A stretch of DNA of 64,000 nt from Flavobacterium sp. CECT 9288 (GTDB lineage: Bacteria; Bacteroidota; Bacteroidia; Flavobacteriales; Flavobacteriaceae), in assembly GCF_918731615.1 (NCBI RefSeq), contig NZ_OU957226.1, forward strand, positions 3,597,501-3,661,500, in the 5' to 3' direction. The notes under the pieces are model-generated. The model saw only the letters and a list, made by a program, of their open reading frames with translations. It did not search any database and was not told the origin of the DNA. Within the stretch, counting starts at the first letter, position 1. Every line of letters begins with the position of its first letter. A program made the position numbers and the translations under genes. This document shows, in pieces, positions 44,127 through 53,264 of this stretch.

Positions 44127-45212
44127 TTATTTTTCTTTGCCAGAAGCTTCAAGGTTTCTTTCAATAGTGTGTCCTGGTCTTGACCATTTAGGTTTTTCTC
44201 CAAGAGGAGCATATTGAGAATCTTCGGCCTCTACTGTTTGAGGTTGTGAAACTTTTGTGAATGGTTTTTGAGGATTTAAACCTAACATTTCAAACATTTT
44301 CATATCCTCATTTACATCAGGATTAGGAGTAGTTAATAATTTATCTCCAGCAAAAATAGAATTGGCACCCGCAAAAAAGCACATAGCTTGACCTTCGCGA
44401 CTCATGTTCATTCGTCCTGCTGAAAGTCGTACTTGCGTTTCTGGCATGATGATTCTGGTGGTGGCTACCATCCTAATCATTTCCCAAATTTCAACTGGTT
44501 TTTCTTCTTCTAATGGAGTACCTTCTACAGCAACTAAGGCGTTAATTGGCACTGATTCTGGTTGCGGATTTAAAGTCGACAAAGCAACCAACATGCCTGC
44601 CCTATCTTCAATACTTTCGCCCATTCCTATAATACCACCACTACAAACCGTTACATTAGTTTTACGAACGTTTTCAATGGTTTGTATGCGGTCTTCAAAA
44701 CCACGTGTAGATATTACTTCTTTATAGTATTCTTCACTAGTGTCAAGATTGTGATTGTAGGCGTATAAACCAGCTTCTGCAAGACGTTGTGCTTGGTTTT
44801 CAGTAATCATACCTAGTGTGCAACAAACCTCCATGTCAAGTTTGTTAATCGTACGTACCATTTCAAGAACTTGGTCAAATTCTGGTCCGTCTTTAACATT
44901 TCTCCAAGCAGCTCCCATACAAACTCTTGAGGAACCACCAGATTTTGCACGTAATGCTTGCGCTTTTACTTGGCTTACTGACATCAAATCATTTCCTTCA
45001 ATCTCAGTGTGGTAGCGTGCTGCTTGTGGGCAGTAGCCGCAATCTTCTGGGCACCCACCAGTTTTTATAGATAACAGTGTAGATACTTGAACTACGTTTG
45101 GGTCATGATGTTCTCTATGAATAGTGGCTGCTTCATAAAGCAAATCCATTAAGGGTTTGTTATATATTGCGATTATTTCGTCTTTTGTCCAATTGTGTCT
45201 TTTAATGCTCAT
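44127..45212 (-). CDS. bioB: Biotin synthase
   Basis: BioB is a radical SAM enzyme that inserts sulfur into dethiobiotin. The 361-residue protein has the cluster motif GGCPEDCGYCPQ (Cys 54, 58, 61), the [2Fe-2S] cysteine regions (SSRVCMGAAWRN, MEVCCTLGMI, VCSGGIIGMGE) and the arginine in TQVRLSAGRMNMS. I use the ATG on 45210-45212, which gives MSIKRHNWTKDE; the eight codons upstream are not typical. It is apart from bioF/D/A, about 6.5 kb away and on the other strand. Confidence 0.96.
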   Translation of the reverse strand: MSIKRHNWTKDEIIAIYNKPLMDLLYEAATIHREHHDPNVVQVSTLLSIKTGGCPEDCGYCPQAARYHTEIEGNDLMSVSQVKAQALRAKSGGSSRVCMGAAWRNVKDGPEFDQVLEMVRTINKLDMEVCCTLGMITENQAQRLAEAGLYAYNHNLDTSEEYYKEVISTRGFEDRIQTIENVRKTNVTVCSGGIIGMGESIEDRAGMLVALSTLNPQPESVPINALVAVEGTPLEEEKPVEIWEMIRMVATTRIIMPETQVRLSAGRMNMSREGQAMCFFAGANSIFAGDKLLTTPNPDVNEDMKMFEMLGLNPQKPFTKVSQPQTVEAEDSQYAPLGEKPKWSRPGHTIERNLEASGKEK

Positions 45213-45423
45213 CGATACATATTTTTGATGCATCAAAAGTAGTTAAATTGTTCTAAAGTAACAATGGTAACCTTTCGAAAAGAGAAAAGCAATTAAATGA
45301 CTCAAAATTAGTTAAAGTTGTTTGTAATAAACTTTAAAATGTACAAGCTTAGCTATCAATTTAGTACTTTGTTGGATTCTAAAAGATAAATTACTAAGCT
45401 GCTCTATTTATAATGATGTGTGT

Positions 45424-45879
45424 TTATGATTTAGCTCCATGTTTGTCACTAGAGTATCGGGTGTCCCAGTATAGTAACAGCATGAATGTTACGATGACAG
45501 CTGAACTGATTCCTTCAAATAAAAGCGAAATGGAATACGTCATAATGGTAGGTTCTCCGCCAAATAGAAATGTTTTTGATAGTGATCCAATATATGCTTC
45601 TCCACCTTTTGCATAGCTGTATATAATTAATGCTGCAATGCTAAGAATAACCCCTGTAAATGCAGTTGCAAAGGCAGATGCCGCATTAGAAACCATAACA
45701 GTATTTCCTTCAGCGTAATTTTGTTTTAATGTTCTATTAGTACCATAAAAAATAAATAGGACATTAAAAACTCTCAATATAGGGTTGTCTGCAAATCCAA
45801 GTAGTTCCATCACTAAAAAATAGAGACCTATTCCTAAAATAATAACCAATCCGTTTAATAATTCTTTTGGAAGTTTCAT
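45424..45879 (-). CDS. Four-helix integral membrane protein, DUF4199-like
   Basis: This 151-residue protein has about four hydrophobic segments: LVIILGIGLYFLVMELLGF, ILRVFNVLFIFYG, FATAFTGVILSIAALIIYSY and a last one around VIVTFMLLLYW. The spacing and the polar loop NRTLKQNYAEGNTVM resemble DUF4199 membrane proteins of Bacteroidota, whose role is not known. It lies upstream of bioB on the same strand, but a 211-base gap argues against an operon. Confidence 0.6.
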   Translation of the reverse strand: MKLPKELLNGLVIILGIGLYFLVMELLGFADNPILRVFNVLFIFYGTNRTLKQNYAEGNTVMVSNAASAFATAFTGVILSIAALIIYSYAKGGEAYIGSLSKTFLFGGEPTIMTYSISLLFEGISSAVIVTFMLLLYWDTRYSSDKHGAKS

Positions 45880-45975
45880 ACCGCAGTTCTTTTAAATTAA
45901 TGTATATCTTATTGAAAAACAAAGAGTAATACCCAAATTTAATTAAAAAAAAGCAATAAATATGTTAACTTGTTA

Positions 45976-46899
45976 TTAATTAAAGTATTCTTTTGTAATT
46001 ACTTTGTCTTTTTGCAACTGTTCTTGTAAATCTTGCAGGGAATTGAACTTTTTCTCATCTCGAATTCTGTGCAAAATTGAGACCTTTAATTCTTGGTTGT
46101 AAATGTCGGCATCAAAGTCTAAAAAATGAATTTCAATAGATTTTTCTTGGCCGCCTACAGTAGGGTTTGTGCCTATGTTCATCATACCATTTATAAGTTG
46201 AGAATTGATACTTGCTTGTACTAGATATACTCCGTTTTGTGGTATGAGCTTATAGTTCTCTTCTATTTTGATATTTGCAGTAGGAAAACCTATCGTGCGT
46301 CCTAGTTGTTTTCCAGTAATGACAGTACCGGTAATAAAATAGGAGTACCCTAAGTAATCATTTGCTAGTTGAATGTTGCCGTCAAGTATGGCATTGCGAA
46401 TTTTTGTTGAACTAACCGATATTTCGTTAAGCTCTTGAACCGATATCTGAGACACGTCAAAACCATATTGTTTTCCAAAATCTATTAAATGATCAATATT
46501 GGCGGTTCTATTTCTTCCAAAACGATGGTCATGTCCAATGATTATTTTTTGGATGTGAAATTTTTCTACTAAAACTGTTTTTACAAATTCTTCGGCAGTT
46601 AATTGCGAAAAAGTTTCGTCAAATGGATGGATGACTAGATTTTCTATCCCAATCTCTTCAAGTAGATCTTGCTTTTCTTTTATGGTATTGAGCAGTTTAA
46701 TGTTAGAGTCTTCTTGTAAAACCATTCTTGGATGTGGGAAAAAAGTAAGAACAACACTTTCATAATCCTCATTAGGCGTATTTTGTGTTAGCTTTTGCAG
46801 GATTTTTTTATGACCTATATGTACACCATCAAACGTGCCAAGGGTTAAAATTGTTTTTTTGGTAATCTGGAAATCGTTTATAGAATGAAAAATCTTCAA
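45976..46899 (-). CDS. ribF: Bifunctional riboflavin kinase/FAD synthetase
   Basis: RibF phosphorylates riboflavin to FMN and adenylates FMN to FAD. The N-terminal FMN adenylyltransferase domain has TLGTFDGVHIGHKKIL, GHDHRFGRNRT and ISSTKIR-like VSSTKIRNAI. The C-terminal riboflavin kinase domain has GRTIGFPTANIKI and NGVYLV, with the NIGTNPTVGG motif. I choose the TTG at 46897-46899, giving MKIFHSINDF, because homologues begin this way; an alternative TTG eight codons upstream exists and no ATG fits. The product is 307 residues. Confidence 0.92.
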   Translation of the reverse strand: MKIFHSINDFQITKKTILTLGTFDGVHIGHKKILQKLTQNTPNEDYESVVLTFFPHPRMVLQEDSNIKLLNTIKEKQDLLEEIGIENLVIHPFDETFSQLTAEEFVKTVLVEKFHIQKIIIGHDHRFGRNRTANIDHLIDFGKQYGFDVSQISVQELNEISVSSTKIRNAILDGNIQLANDYLGYSYFITGTVITGKQLGRTIGFPTANIKIEENYKLIPQNGVYLVQASINSQLINGMMNIGTNPTVGGQEKSIEIHFLDFDADIYNQELKVSILHRIRDEKKFNSLQDLQEQLQKDKVITKEYFN

Positions 46900-46948
46900 A
46901 GCAAGTGTTTTATAATGCTGCAAATTTACGGTATCCTATTGATATAAT

Positions 46949-46980
46949 TAAAAAAGGATTGAAAACTTCAACCCTTTTTT
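46949..46980 (-). terminator. Terminator for the M43 protease gene
   Basis: A-rich AAAAAAGGATTGAA pairs with TTCAACCCTTTTTT with one mismatch; on the minus strand it ends in a T run just after the gene that stops at 46999. Confidence 0.7.
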
Positions 46981-46998
46981 GTGACATAAATCATTTAT

Positions 46999-49047
46999 TT
47001 ACTTCTTAATAAACTGAATGGTTTTAGATGGTGTTCCTTTTTTTGAAAGTTTTAAAAAGTATAACCCTTCTGATAGGTGAGAAACCGAAATTTGTAGGTC
47101 ATTTTCTAAACCTAATTCCTTTGTTTCAATTATCTGACCTGCTGTATTAATTATAGTGTAGGATTCTGGTGTGTCCTCTGGTTTTGATAGTTTTATGGTG
47201 ATTCTGTCACTTGTAGGGTTTGGGTAAACCACGATGCCTTCCGGTTCTGTGATATCATTCACACCAAGTGTACCAATGCTAAATGTGGTTGTTTCCTTAT
47301 CAAAAGAAGTTCCGCCAGATACTATAAGTTCGCCATTTGTAGCATTTAAACTATATGAGCCACTGCCGTAATCACAACACAAGCCATCGCTTTCACTGTC
47401 TTCTATGGTAAAAATGTAACAGGCGTTATTAGCTAGTTCAAAATTTAAAATAATGGGCTCAGGTAATGCAGGGTTGGGATTTGCTGTTGTTCCGGGGTTG
47501 TCCATGTATGGTCCGCCCTCATACAAAACGACTCCTGCTGCGGTAGTAAGTTTCCAAGTTGTTTCTGATCCAAAATTATCTCTTTGTAATCTATAGGTAA
47601 CGGTTGTTCCTGCAAAGCTTTTTGAAATTTTAAAATTGCTAGCCGCACTATTATCAGAATTTTTCTGGTCTGTAGTATTGTTTACAGTTTCTAATGTAAC
47701 ATTGAAAGAATGATTTCCAGCGGTAGTTGTTAAGGTGCTTAGTGTAATTAATTGGGTGGCATTTGGGGCGATATTGCCTGTGAAATTTGCAGTTTGAAAA
47801 CTAGTATTGTCTATGGCAAAACGGATGCTAGCTCTTGTTAAGGCTGTGTTTCCTTTATTGGTTATTTCAATTGTAGGAGCAAATGAATTATTGCAAGTAG
47901 TAAGATTGAGATTAGAAATTCTAATGGCGCCATCATTAGCAAAAACTGTTCCTGGTGTCAATGCATCTGATGTTTTTAAGGAAGCTCTACGTGGTGAATT
48001 ATTCATTATGGAAATTATCCTAGATTTTTGATCTTGGGTAAAGATATTCATACAGCCATCATTAGTATAATCCATATAATTTTCTACCATGTCTAATCCT
48101 GGGGAATCAGGACATGAATCTATATTTACTGGGCAGCCTTCATTTTCTTGACCAGCATTAGGTGTGTCTGCACAAAAATCATCTACGTCACAACCGCCAT
48201 CTCCCCAAATATGTCTTAAACCAAGCCAGTGGCCTACTTCATGTGATGCTGTTCTTCCTCCGTCATACGGGGATCCGTAAGTTCCATTTGGGAAATAGGC
48301 TCTTGATCCAAAGAATTTATACCCTAGCACAACACCATCGGTATTTGCTACGCTTGAATTCTGACTTAAGCCTGGTAAGCTAGAATTACTTGGGAATTGT
48401 GCATAGCCCAACAAGTTTGCTCTTGTGAAATTTACAACCCAAATATTAAGATACTTGTCAGGATTCCAAATCGTCTGTGGTTTTACTATGTCATCAATAT
48501 CTGTAGTGGACCAGCTTACTTCGCCTAGATTAACGCGATTTATTCCGTTTGACAAAATGCCTTGCGGGTCTCTTTTTGCTAATGCAAATTCTATTTCAAT
48601 ATCAGCACCTACAGGATTTGAGTTGAATCCTGGTGTTCCTGATCTTCTTCTAAAATCTTCATTAAGTACCCTAATTTGCGATGCTACTTGTTGATCAAAA
48701 ATGTTTTCATCGATACCAATATTATCTCCGTTATGAATTATGTGAACTACAACGGGGATTGTAATAACGGCCGATGTTCTTTGTAAAGAGGTACTTGTTT
48801 TTTTCTCGCTTATTTCTTTAATTATTACGGGTTTAAGCCATTTTTCAAACTCAGAGTCTGATAATCTTTTAGGATCTTTTAGCTTGAGATATTCTTCATA
48901 TTCGGTAGTTGCACAACGAATGACTTCGTTTTGTAAAACGGCTCTTCTTTTTCCGAACAAGAAGCCTTCGTCAGTTACTTTTTCTTGACTAATTGCCAAG
49001 TTAGATAAGCCGAGCGCAATAAATAAAAAGTAGGTAATTTTCTTCAT
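46999..49047 (-). CDS. Secreted M43 (pappalysin-type) zinc metalloprotease with T9SS type A sorting domain
   Basis: A 682-residue secreted protease. After a signal peptide (ending NLAISQ) and a propeptide-like region, the catalytic domain has the extended zinc motif HEVGHWLGLRHIWGD near residue 269, followed by the Cys-rich CDVDDFCADTP and MDYTNDGCMNIFT (Met-turn), which mark family M43. A CARDB-like beta region (about 370-470) and further beta domain come next, and the C-terminus has VVYPNPTSDRITIKLS and GLYFLKLSKKG, a type A T9SS sorting domain. It should be exported by T9SS and degrade proteins outside the cell. Confidence 0.93.
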   Translation of the reverse strand: MKKITYFLFIALGLSNLAISQEKVTDEGFLFGKRRAVLQNEVIRCATTEYEEYLKLKDPKRLSDSEFEKWLKPVIIKEISEKKTSTSLQRTSAVITIPVVVHIIHNGDNIGIDENIFDQQVASQIRVLNEDFRRRSGTPGFNSNPVGADIEIEFALAKRDPQGILSNGINRVNLGEVSWSTTDIDDIVKPQTIWNPDKYLNIWVVNFTRANLLGYAQFPSNSSLPGLSQNSSVANTDGVVLGYKFFGSRAYFPNGTYGSPYDGGRTASHEVGHWLGLRHIWGDGGCDVDDFCADTPNAGQENEGCPVNIDSCPDSPGLDMVENYMDYTNDGCMNIFTQDQKSRIISIMNNSPRRASLKTSDALTPGTVFANDGAIRISNLNLTTCNNSFAPTIEITNKGNTALTRASIRFAIDNTSFQTANFTGNIAPNATQLITLSTLTTTAGNHSFNVTLETVNNTTDQKNSDNSAASNFKISKSFAGTTVTYRLQRDNFGSETTWKLTTAAGVVLYEGGPYMDNPGTTANPNPALPEPIILNFELANNACYIFTIEDSESDGLCCDYGSGSYSLNATNGELIVSGGTSFDKETTTFSIGTLGVNDITEPEGIVVYPNPTSDRITIKLSKPEDTPESYTIINTAGQIIETKELGLENDLQISVSHLSEGLYFLKLSKKGTPSKTIQFIKK

Positions 49048-49188
49048 AGGTTTGGGACCTTGTTATATTAGGGAATTTTGTATCTTTTTTCTAAAATAGT
49101 TAAAGAAAATTCACGCTAACTTTAAGTTTAGTAAAAATTTGATATAAAATTATAAAAAAATAATTTATTTATCTAGTATGTAAGTGCT

Positions 49189-49815
49189 TTATTTACCGTT
49201 GTATTTTGTCATTGTAATTTCTATACCTTCGGTTCCAAAAGATTTAATGATTTCGCTAGCGATTTCTAATCGTTCTGGTAGTAATTCTTTTTCAGCTGTT
49301 TCCCATTCTCCTAGAACATAATCAACTTGTTTTCCTTTTTTGAATTCGTCGCTAATACCAAATCTGAATCGTGCATAGGTTTGTGTGTTCAAAACTAAAC
49401 TAGTATTTTTTAAGCCGTTGTGACCACCATCGCTCCCTTTTTGACGAATTCTGATGGTGCCAAATGGAAGGTTAAGGTCATCTGTGATAACTAAAATATT
49501 TTCAAGTGGAATGTTTTCTTTATCCATCCAGTATTGAATGGCTTTACCGCTCAAATTCATATAGGTGTTTGGTTTTAGCAAGAAAAACGCTTTCCCTTTA
49601 AAACTGTATTTGGCTAGAGCGCCTAGTTTTACCGTTTCAAATTGTATTCCTTCTTTTTTAGCTAAAAAGTCTACTACTTTAAAACCGATGTTGTGCCTTG
49701 TATTTACGTACTCAGCTCCAATGTTACCAAGTCCTATTATTAAAAATTTCTTCATGCTACTGCTATTATGCTCTGGTTGTGAGGTTGTGAAAAGATTTAG
49801 AATCCATTGTATCAT
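49189..49815 (-). CDS. pth: Peptidyl-tRNA hydrolase
   Basis: Pth recycles tRNA from dropped peptidyl-tRNAs. The core has LIIGLGNIGAEYVNTRHNIG with the catalytic His, FLLKPNTYMNLSGKAIQYWM, ILVITDDLNLPFGTIRIRQK and GSDGGHNGLKNT. The full frame gives 208 residues with a 20-residue leader before MKKFLIIG; Flavobacterium homologues often have such a leader, but the ATG at 49753-49755 is also possible. It precedes no partner directly, but rplY, its usual neighbour, lies upstream on the same strand. Confidence 0.95.
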   Translation of the reverse strand: MIQWILNLFTTSQPEHNSSSMKKFLIIGLGNIGAEYVNTRHNIGFKVVDFLAKKEGIQFETVKLGALAKYSFKGKAFFLLKPNTYMNLSGKAIQYWMDKENIPLENILVITDDLNLPFGTIRIRQKGSDGGHNGLKNTSLVLNTQTYARFRFGISDEFKKGKQVDYVLGEWETAEKELLPERLEIASEIIKSFGTEGIEITMTKYNGK

Positions 49816-49916
49816 GCTGCAAAAGTAAGCTTAATTCAATAAAATGTCTATGCTGTAGTGGATATTTTAGAGGTTTGTGTGGGTTGTGGCTGAGATGCAA
49901 AATTAGTGTGTATTAG

Positions 49917-49986
49917 ACCCGATTGTAGTGAAAATCCTTTTTGCGCGCTTTTTTTGCGTGCAAAAAGATTGCAACGGAAAGCGGGA
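49917..49986. repeat. Dispersed intergenic palindromic element
   Basis: CCCGATTGTAGTGAAAATCC leads into a palindrome (TTTTTGCGCGC / GCGTGCAAAAAG) and the sequence ends GCAACGGAAAGCGGGAC. The outer CCCG...CGGG and inner arms form an imperfect hairpin of about 70 bases. I recognise the style (CCCGATxGxAGTGxxAATCC ... AGCGGGA) as a repeat common between Flavobacterium genes. Its role is unknown. Confidence 0.7.
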
Positions 49987-50044
49987 CAAGGTATGTGTAT
50001 AAGTATTTTAGCTGCTTCTTAAGTATCTTAAAAAAGTAAAAGCA

Positions 50045-50075
50045 AAAAAAGCGCCAGTTTTGCAACTGACGCTTT
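50045..50075. terminator. Terminator after rplY
   Basis: AAAGCGCCAGTT and AACTGACGCTTT pair (one mismatch) around TTGC, with seven A on the left that read as T on the minus strand. Confidence 0.85.
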
Positions 50076-50095
50076 GATGTATGATTGAAAAAAAA

Positions 50096-50707
50096 TTATT
50101 TTTTCTTTCCTTTTGCAGGAGCTTTTGCTGCTTTTGCTGCCTCTTGAGCTGCTTTCATAGCCGCACGAGAAATCTTCACTTGACAAATAACTGTGTTGTC
50201 TGGGTGCATGATTTTAAAGTTAGGCGTAGGAACTTTAGTAACATATAATTTGTTACCCATATCAAGTGGAGTAATGTCAGCTTCAACAAAATCCGGAAGA
50301 TCTTTAGGAAGTGCTCTTACTTTTAATTTACGGTTGTTCATACGTAAATCACCACCTGCCATAACACCTTTTGATTTTCCAACAACTTTTACTGGAACTT
50401 CAATAGTAATTTCTTTGTCTTCAAAGATTTGAAAGAAGTCAATGTGTAAAATTTTGTCAGATACTGGGTGTACTTGAATGTCTTGAAGTACAGCGTTGTA
50501 TGATTTTCCGTTACCAAGATCGATCTCAACTGTGTGAGCGTTTGGAGTGTAAATCAAGTTTTTGAAAGCCATAACTTCTGCTGAGAAATGAACTGCTTGA
50601 TTTCCTCCGTATAATACGCAAGGAACCATTCCAGCATTACGTAAGGCTTTTGTAGCTACTTTGCCCACGCTTTCTCTTTCTGATCCTTTAATTGTAATCG
50701 ATTTCAT
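50096..50707 (-). CDS. rplY: 50S ribosomal protein L25/general stress protein Ctc
   Basis: The 203-residue protein binds 5S rRNA. The N-terminal L25 domain has [25 protein letters not shown] and [20 protein letters not shown]. The longer C-terminal beta (TL5/CTC) domain follows, with [17 protein letters not shown] and [16 protein letters not shown]. The end is a basic Ala/Lys tail (APAKGKKK) as in other Bacteroidota. It lies 105 bases after prs on the same strand, a common linkage (prs-rplY-pth). Confidence 0.96.
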   Translation of the reverse strand: MKSITIKGSERESVGKVATKALRNAGMVPCVLYGGNQAVHFSAEVMAFKNLIYTPNAHTVEIDLGNGKSYNAVLQDIQVHPVSDKILHIDFFQIFEDKEITIEVPVKVVGKSKGVMAGGDLRMNNRKLKVRALPKDLPDFVEADITPLDMGNKLYVTKVPTPNFKIMHPDNTVICQVKISRAAMKAAQEAAKAAKAPAKGKKK

Positions 50708-50746
50708 TCTAAATTTATTATAGTTATTAATTAAACTCTTTTTTTA

Positions 50747-50812
50747 AGTCCTTAGCCGTTAGTCTCAAGTTCTTTGCTGCTAGACTAAGGACTATGTACT
50801 AAGTACTTTTAG
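50747..50812. repeat. Intergenic palindromic repeat between prs and rplY
   Basis: AGTCCTTAG (50747-50755) and CTAAGGACT (50785-50793) are complementary. A nested pair, TTAGTCT (50759-50765) and AGACTAA (50782-50788), and a trailing partial copy ACTAAGTACT follow. The architecture (hairpin plus an extra partial right arm) matches 6526 and 30564 with different words. Confidence 0.7.
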
Positions 50813-51754
50813 TTACATGATAAACTTTCCGCTAATCGAATTGTTATGGTGAACCATGTGCATTACTTCGGCAAAAAGTGGAGCACAGCTCAACACTCTT
50901 ATTTTGTTTGACTCTTTCTTTAACGGAATAGAATCGGTAACTATTAATTCGCTCAGCTTAGAGTTTTCAATTTTCTCGTAAGCATCGCCAGATAAAATGG
51001 CGTGTGTACATATAGCACGTACGCTCAAAGCACCTTTTTCAATCATTAAATCTGCGGCTTTCGCCAAAGTGCCTCCGGTATCAATCATATCATCTACAAG
51101 AATGACGTTGCGACCTTTAACCTCTCCTATTAGTTCCATTGTGTCAATCACGTTGGCAGCTTTTCTCTGTTTGTAGCAAATTACCACATCTGATTCTAAA
51201 AATTTAGAATAGGCATAAGCTCTTTTTGAACCACCCATGTCAGGAGAAGCAATTGTTAAATTGTCAAGCCCTAAGCTTTTTACGTAAGGTAAAAAGATAG
51301 TAGATGCAAAAAGGTGATCTACTGGTTTTTCAAAAAATCCTTGAATTTGATCAGCGTGCAAATCCATGGTCATTACTCTTGTTGCGCCCGCAGCATCTAA
51401 TAAATTAGCTACTAATTTAGCTCCTATCGGAACTCTAGGCTTGTCTTTTCTGTCTTGTCTTGCCCATCCAAAATAAGGAATTACAGCTGTTATGTGTCTG
51501 GCTGATGCTCTTTTTGCAGCATCAATCATTAGTAACAATTCCATTAAATTATCTGCTGTTGGAAAAGTAGAGCAAACAATAAATACGCGTAAACCTCTAA
51601 TTGACTCTTCGTATGAAGGTTGAAATTCACCGTCGCTGTATTTTGACATGGTGATTTTTCCTAAAGGAATTCCGTATTCTTTTGCTATTTTCTCAGCAAG
51701 ATAAACACTTTGCGAACAAGCAAATATTTTAGCTTCTGGTTCTAGGTGTGACAT
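50813..51754 (-). CDS. prs: Ribose-phosphate pyrophosphokinase
   Basis: Prs makes PRPP from ribose-5-phosphate and ATP for nucleotides, histidine and tryptophan. The 313-residue protein has KYSDGEFQPSYEESIRG, the metal/ATP site in YFGWARQDRKDKPRVPI, MTMDLHADQIQGFF and the PRPP loop VILVDDMIDTGGTLAKAAD. All class I motifs are intact. It is the first gene of prs-rplY and its promoter lies in the 200 bases before the tRNA gene. Confidence 0.97.
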   Translation of the reverse strand: MSHLEPEAKIFACSQSVYLAEKIAKEYGIPLGKITMSKYSDGEFQPSYEESIRGLRVFIVCSTFPTADNLMELLLMIDAAKRASARHITAVIPYFGWARQDRKDKPRVPIGAKLVANLLDAAGATRVMTMDLHADQIQGFFEKPVDHLFASTIFLPYVKSLGLDNLTIASPDMGGSKRAYAYSKFLESDVVICYKQRKAANVIDTMELIGEVKGRNVILVDDMIDTGGTLAKAADLMIEKGALSVRAICTHAILSGDAYEKIENSKLSELIVTDSIPLKKESNKIRVLSCAPLFAEVMHMVHHNNSISGKFIM

Positions 51755-51927
51755 TATTGTGTGTTGTTTTTATCTTAGGTTTCAAGAAAGTTTTGTTTTA
51801 GCTGTTGCTTAAATTCAAAATAAATCTATTTGCCTAAGATGTAGTTAGTTGTGTGTTTCGTTTTTTAACGAGGTGCAAATTTATAAAATATATTTAACAC
51901 TGAAAGGAAAAAATTAAGTATTTTTAG

Positions 51928-51957
51928 TTGAACATTTAATTAATTTTTTTACATTTG
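51928..51957 (+). promoter_or_regulatory. Bacteroidota-type promoter for tRNA-Leu
   Basis: TTG at 51928-51930 and TACATTTG at 51950-51957 with a 19-base spacer fit the consensus and lead to the tRNA gene at 52042. Confidence 0.75.
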
Positions 51958-52041
51958 CACCGTGTTAAAGGAAAAGATAAATAGTTACCACTAGATATTT
52001 CTTTATTGCGTGAAGCAACTGTTGTTGTTTCTGTCTGCTAA

Positions 52042-52121
52042 GCCCGGATGGCGGAATTGGTAGACGCGCTGGTCTCAAACACCTGTGGGAAACCGTGCCG
52101 GTTCGACTCCGGCTCCGGGTA
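52042..52121 (+). tRNA. tRNA-Leu (anticodon CAA)
   Basis: The 5' acceptor strand GCCCGGA pairs with TCCGGGT at the 3' end. The D-arm TGGCGGAATTGGTAGACGC, the anticodon loop CTCAAAC (anticodon CAA), a long class II variable arm and the T-loop GGTTCGACTCC are all in order. The CCA end is not encoded. The class II shape and anticodon identify leucine. Confidence 0.95.
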
Positions 52122-52123
52122 CA

Positions 52124-52158
52124 AAAACCGCTTCGAAAGAAGCGGTTTTTTTGTTTTA
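52124..52158 (+). terminator. Terminator after tRNA-Leu
   Basis: AAACCGCTTC and GAAGCGGTTT flank a GAAA tetraloop and are followed by a run of T. Confidence 0.93.
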
Positions 52159-52160
52159 TA

Positions 52161-53159
52161 TCACAACGAGTTCCTCAATATCAAATCACTTTTGTTTTCT
52201 ATTTGCTCTTTTTTACCTTTTAGAATCATTTGTGCTAAGAGTTGTCCCATCATTTCAAAATGGGTTGAAATGGTTGTGATTCCGTTTTCTACCACTTTTT
52301 TTAATGGGGTTTCATTATAAGAAATGATTCCGTAGTCATTCCCCAATTGTAAGTTTTGAAGTTTAGCTTTTTCTATGACACTTACTAAGTCTCGGTCGCT
52401 GGGAATAATGTATACTTCTCCTTTTGTAATCTCACGATTTTTGAACTCGGTTATGATTTCATATTCAAAAGCGTGATCGTTGCAAAATTTTTCAAAGCCT
52501 ATTTTCATTCCTAGTGGTTCACGGAATCCCGGAAAAATCATAATTAGTTTTTTGTATTTGTTCAGCTTTGCTTTTCCTTTTAATAGGCCTTCATAAATAT
52601 CTTTTACAAAATTTTGGTACACTGCAGGATAGTTCAATAATTCTGGATTTGTTTGGTCAAGAATATAAACGTCCTGAACTGGTAGGGTTTTTATAATTGA
52701 TGCAGCTTCTTCAAGATTGGTTGGCATGATAATGTATTTTGTGTAATTACCGTTGCTGTCATGAATTAGTTTTTGAAAAACGGGAACGTTAAAATGATGA
52801 AAAAAAATATCAACCTGAGCAGTAGTCCCTATGTTTTCGAGAAAGGAATTGTACAAATCTTCTTTAAAAATGTTTAATTCGTCAAAGAGTAAAAATATCT
52901 TTTGTTTTATGGATATTTCAACGCTTTTTACATAATACCCTTTGCCAGGAATGGCATAAATTATCCCTCTTTTCTTTAACTCATCATAGGCAAGTAAAAC
53001 GGTATCTCTAGACAAAGAGAATTCTAAACGCACTTTATTTACTGATGGAAGTCTGTCTCCTTTTTGTAATAATTCTTGTTGTAGGGCTACTTCAATAGAG
53101 GTTATGATTTGCTGGTATTTAGGAATGCCTTTATTGTTTTGAATGCTGATTAGTTTCAT
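52161..53159 (-). CDS. GntR-family regulator with LacI-like sensor domain, likely controls the galactan/galactose locus
   Basis: A 332-residue regulator. Residues 1-75 are a GntR winged helix (GIPKYQQIITSIEVALQQEL, LPSVNKVRLEFSLSRDTVLL, AYDELKKRGIIYAIPGKGYY). The remainder resembles a periplasmic-binding/LacI-like sugar sensor (VDIFFHHFNVPVF, YGIISYNETPLKKV). I start at the ATG on 53157-53159, where the GntR domain begins; the 22 codons before it lie in the control region. It is divergent from galM by 105 bases, and that gap holds a direct repeat that may be its operator. It probably senses galactose or a galacto-oligosaccharide. Confidence 0.88.
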   Translation of the reverse strand: MKLISIQNNKGIPKYQQIITSIEVALQQELLQKGDRLPSVNKVRLEFSLSRDTVLLAYDELKKRGIIYAIPGKGYYVKSVEISIKQKIFLLFDELNIFKEDLYNSFLENIGTTAQVDIFFHHFNVPVFQKLIHDSNGNYTKYIIMPTNLEEAASIIKTLPVQDVYILDQTNPELLNYPAVYQNFVKDIYEGLLKGKAKLNKYKKLIMIFPGFREPLGMKIGFEKFCNDHAFEYEIITEFKNREITKGEVYIIPSDRDLVSVIEKAKLQNLQLGNDYGIISYNETPLKKVVENGITTISTHFEMMGQLLAQMILKGKKEQIENKSDLILRNSL

Positions 53160-53193
53160 GTAAAAAGTGTTTTTCAAATCGCAATATACAAAA

Positions 53194-53210
53194 ACTGGTA
53201 GGTACTGGTA
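53194..53210. promoter_or_regulatory. Candidate operator: two ACTGGTA copies 10 bases apart
   Basis: ACTGGTA occurs at 53194-53200 and 53204-53210, a direct repeat with a 10-base period (one helical turn), between the divergent regulator and galM. It overlaps the likely -33 region of the galM promoter, so a bound repressor would block it. Confidence 0.55.
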
Positions 53211-53231
53211 TGTAATGCTTAACAATTATTT

Positions 53232-53239
53232 TACTTTTG
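53232..53239 (+). promoter_or_regulatory. Candidate -7 element for galM
   Basis: TACTTTTG fits TAnnTTTG and lies 25 bases before the galM start codon. The -33 region (near 53210) contains TGT rather than TTG and overlaps the candidate operator. Confidence 0.5.
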
Positions 53240-53264
53240 GTTTTTCACATTTCATAATTTATTC

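Noticed and set aside
52048..52320. 90-residue open frame
   Set aside because: It covers the tRNA-Leu gene and its terminator, and then lies antisense to the GntR-type regulator.
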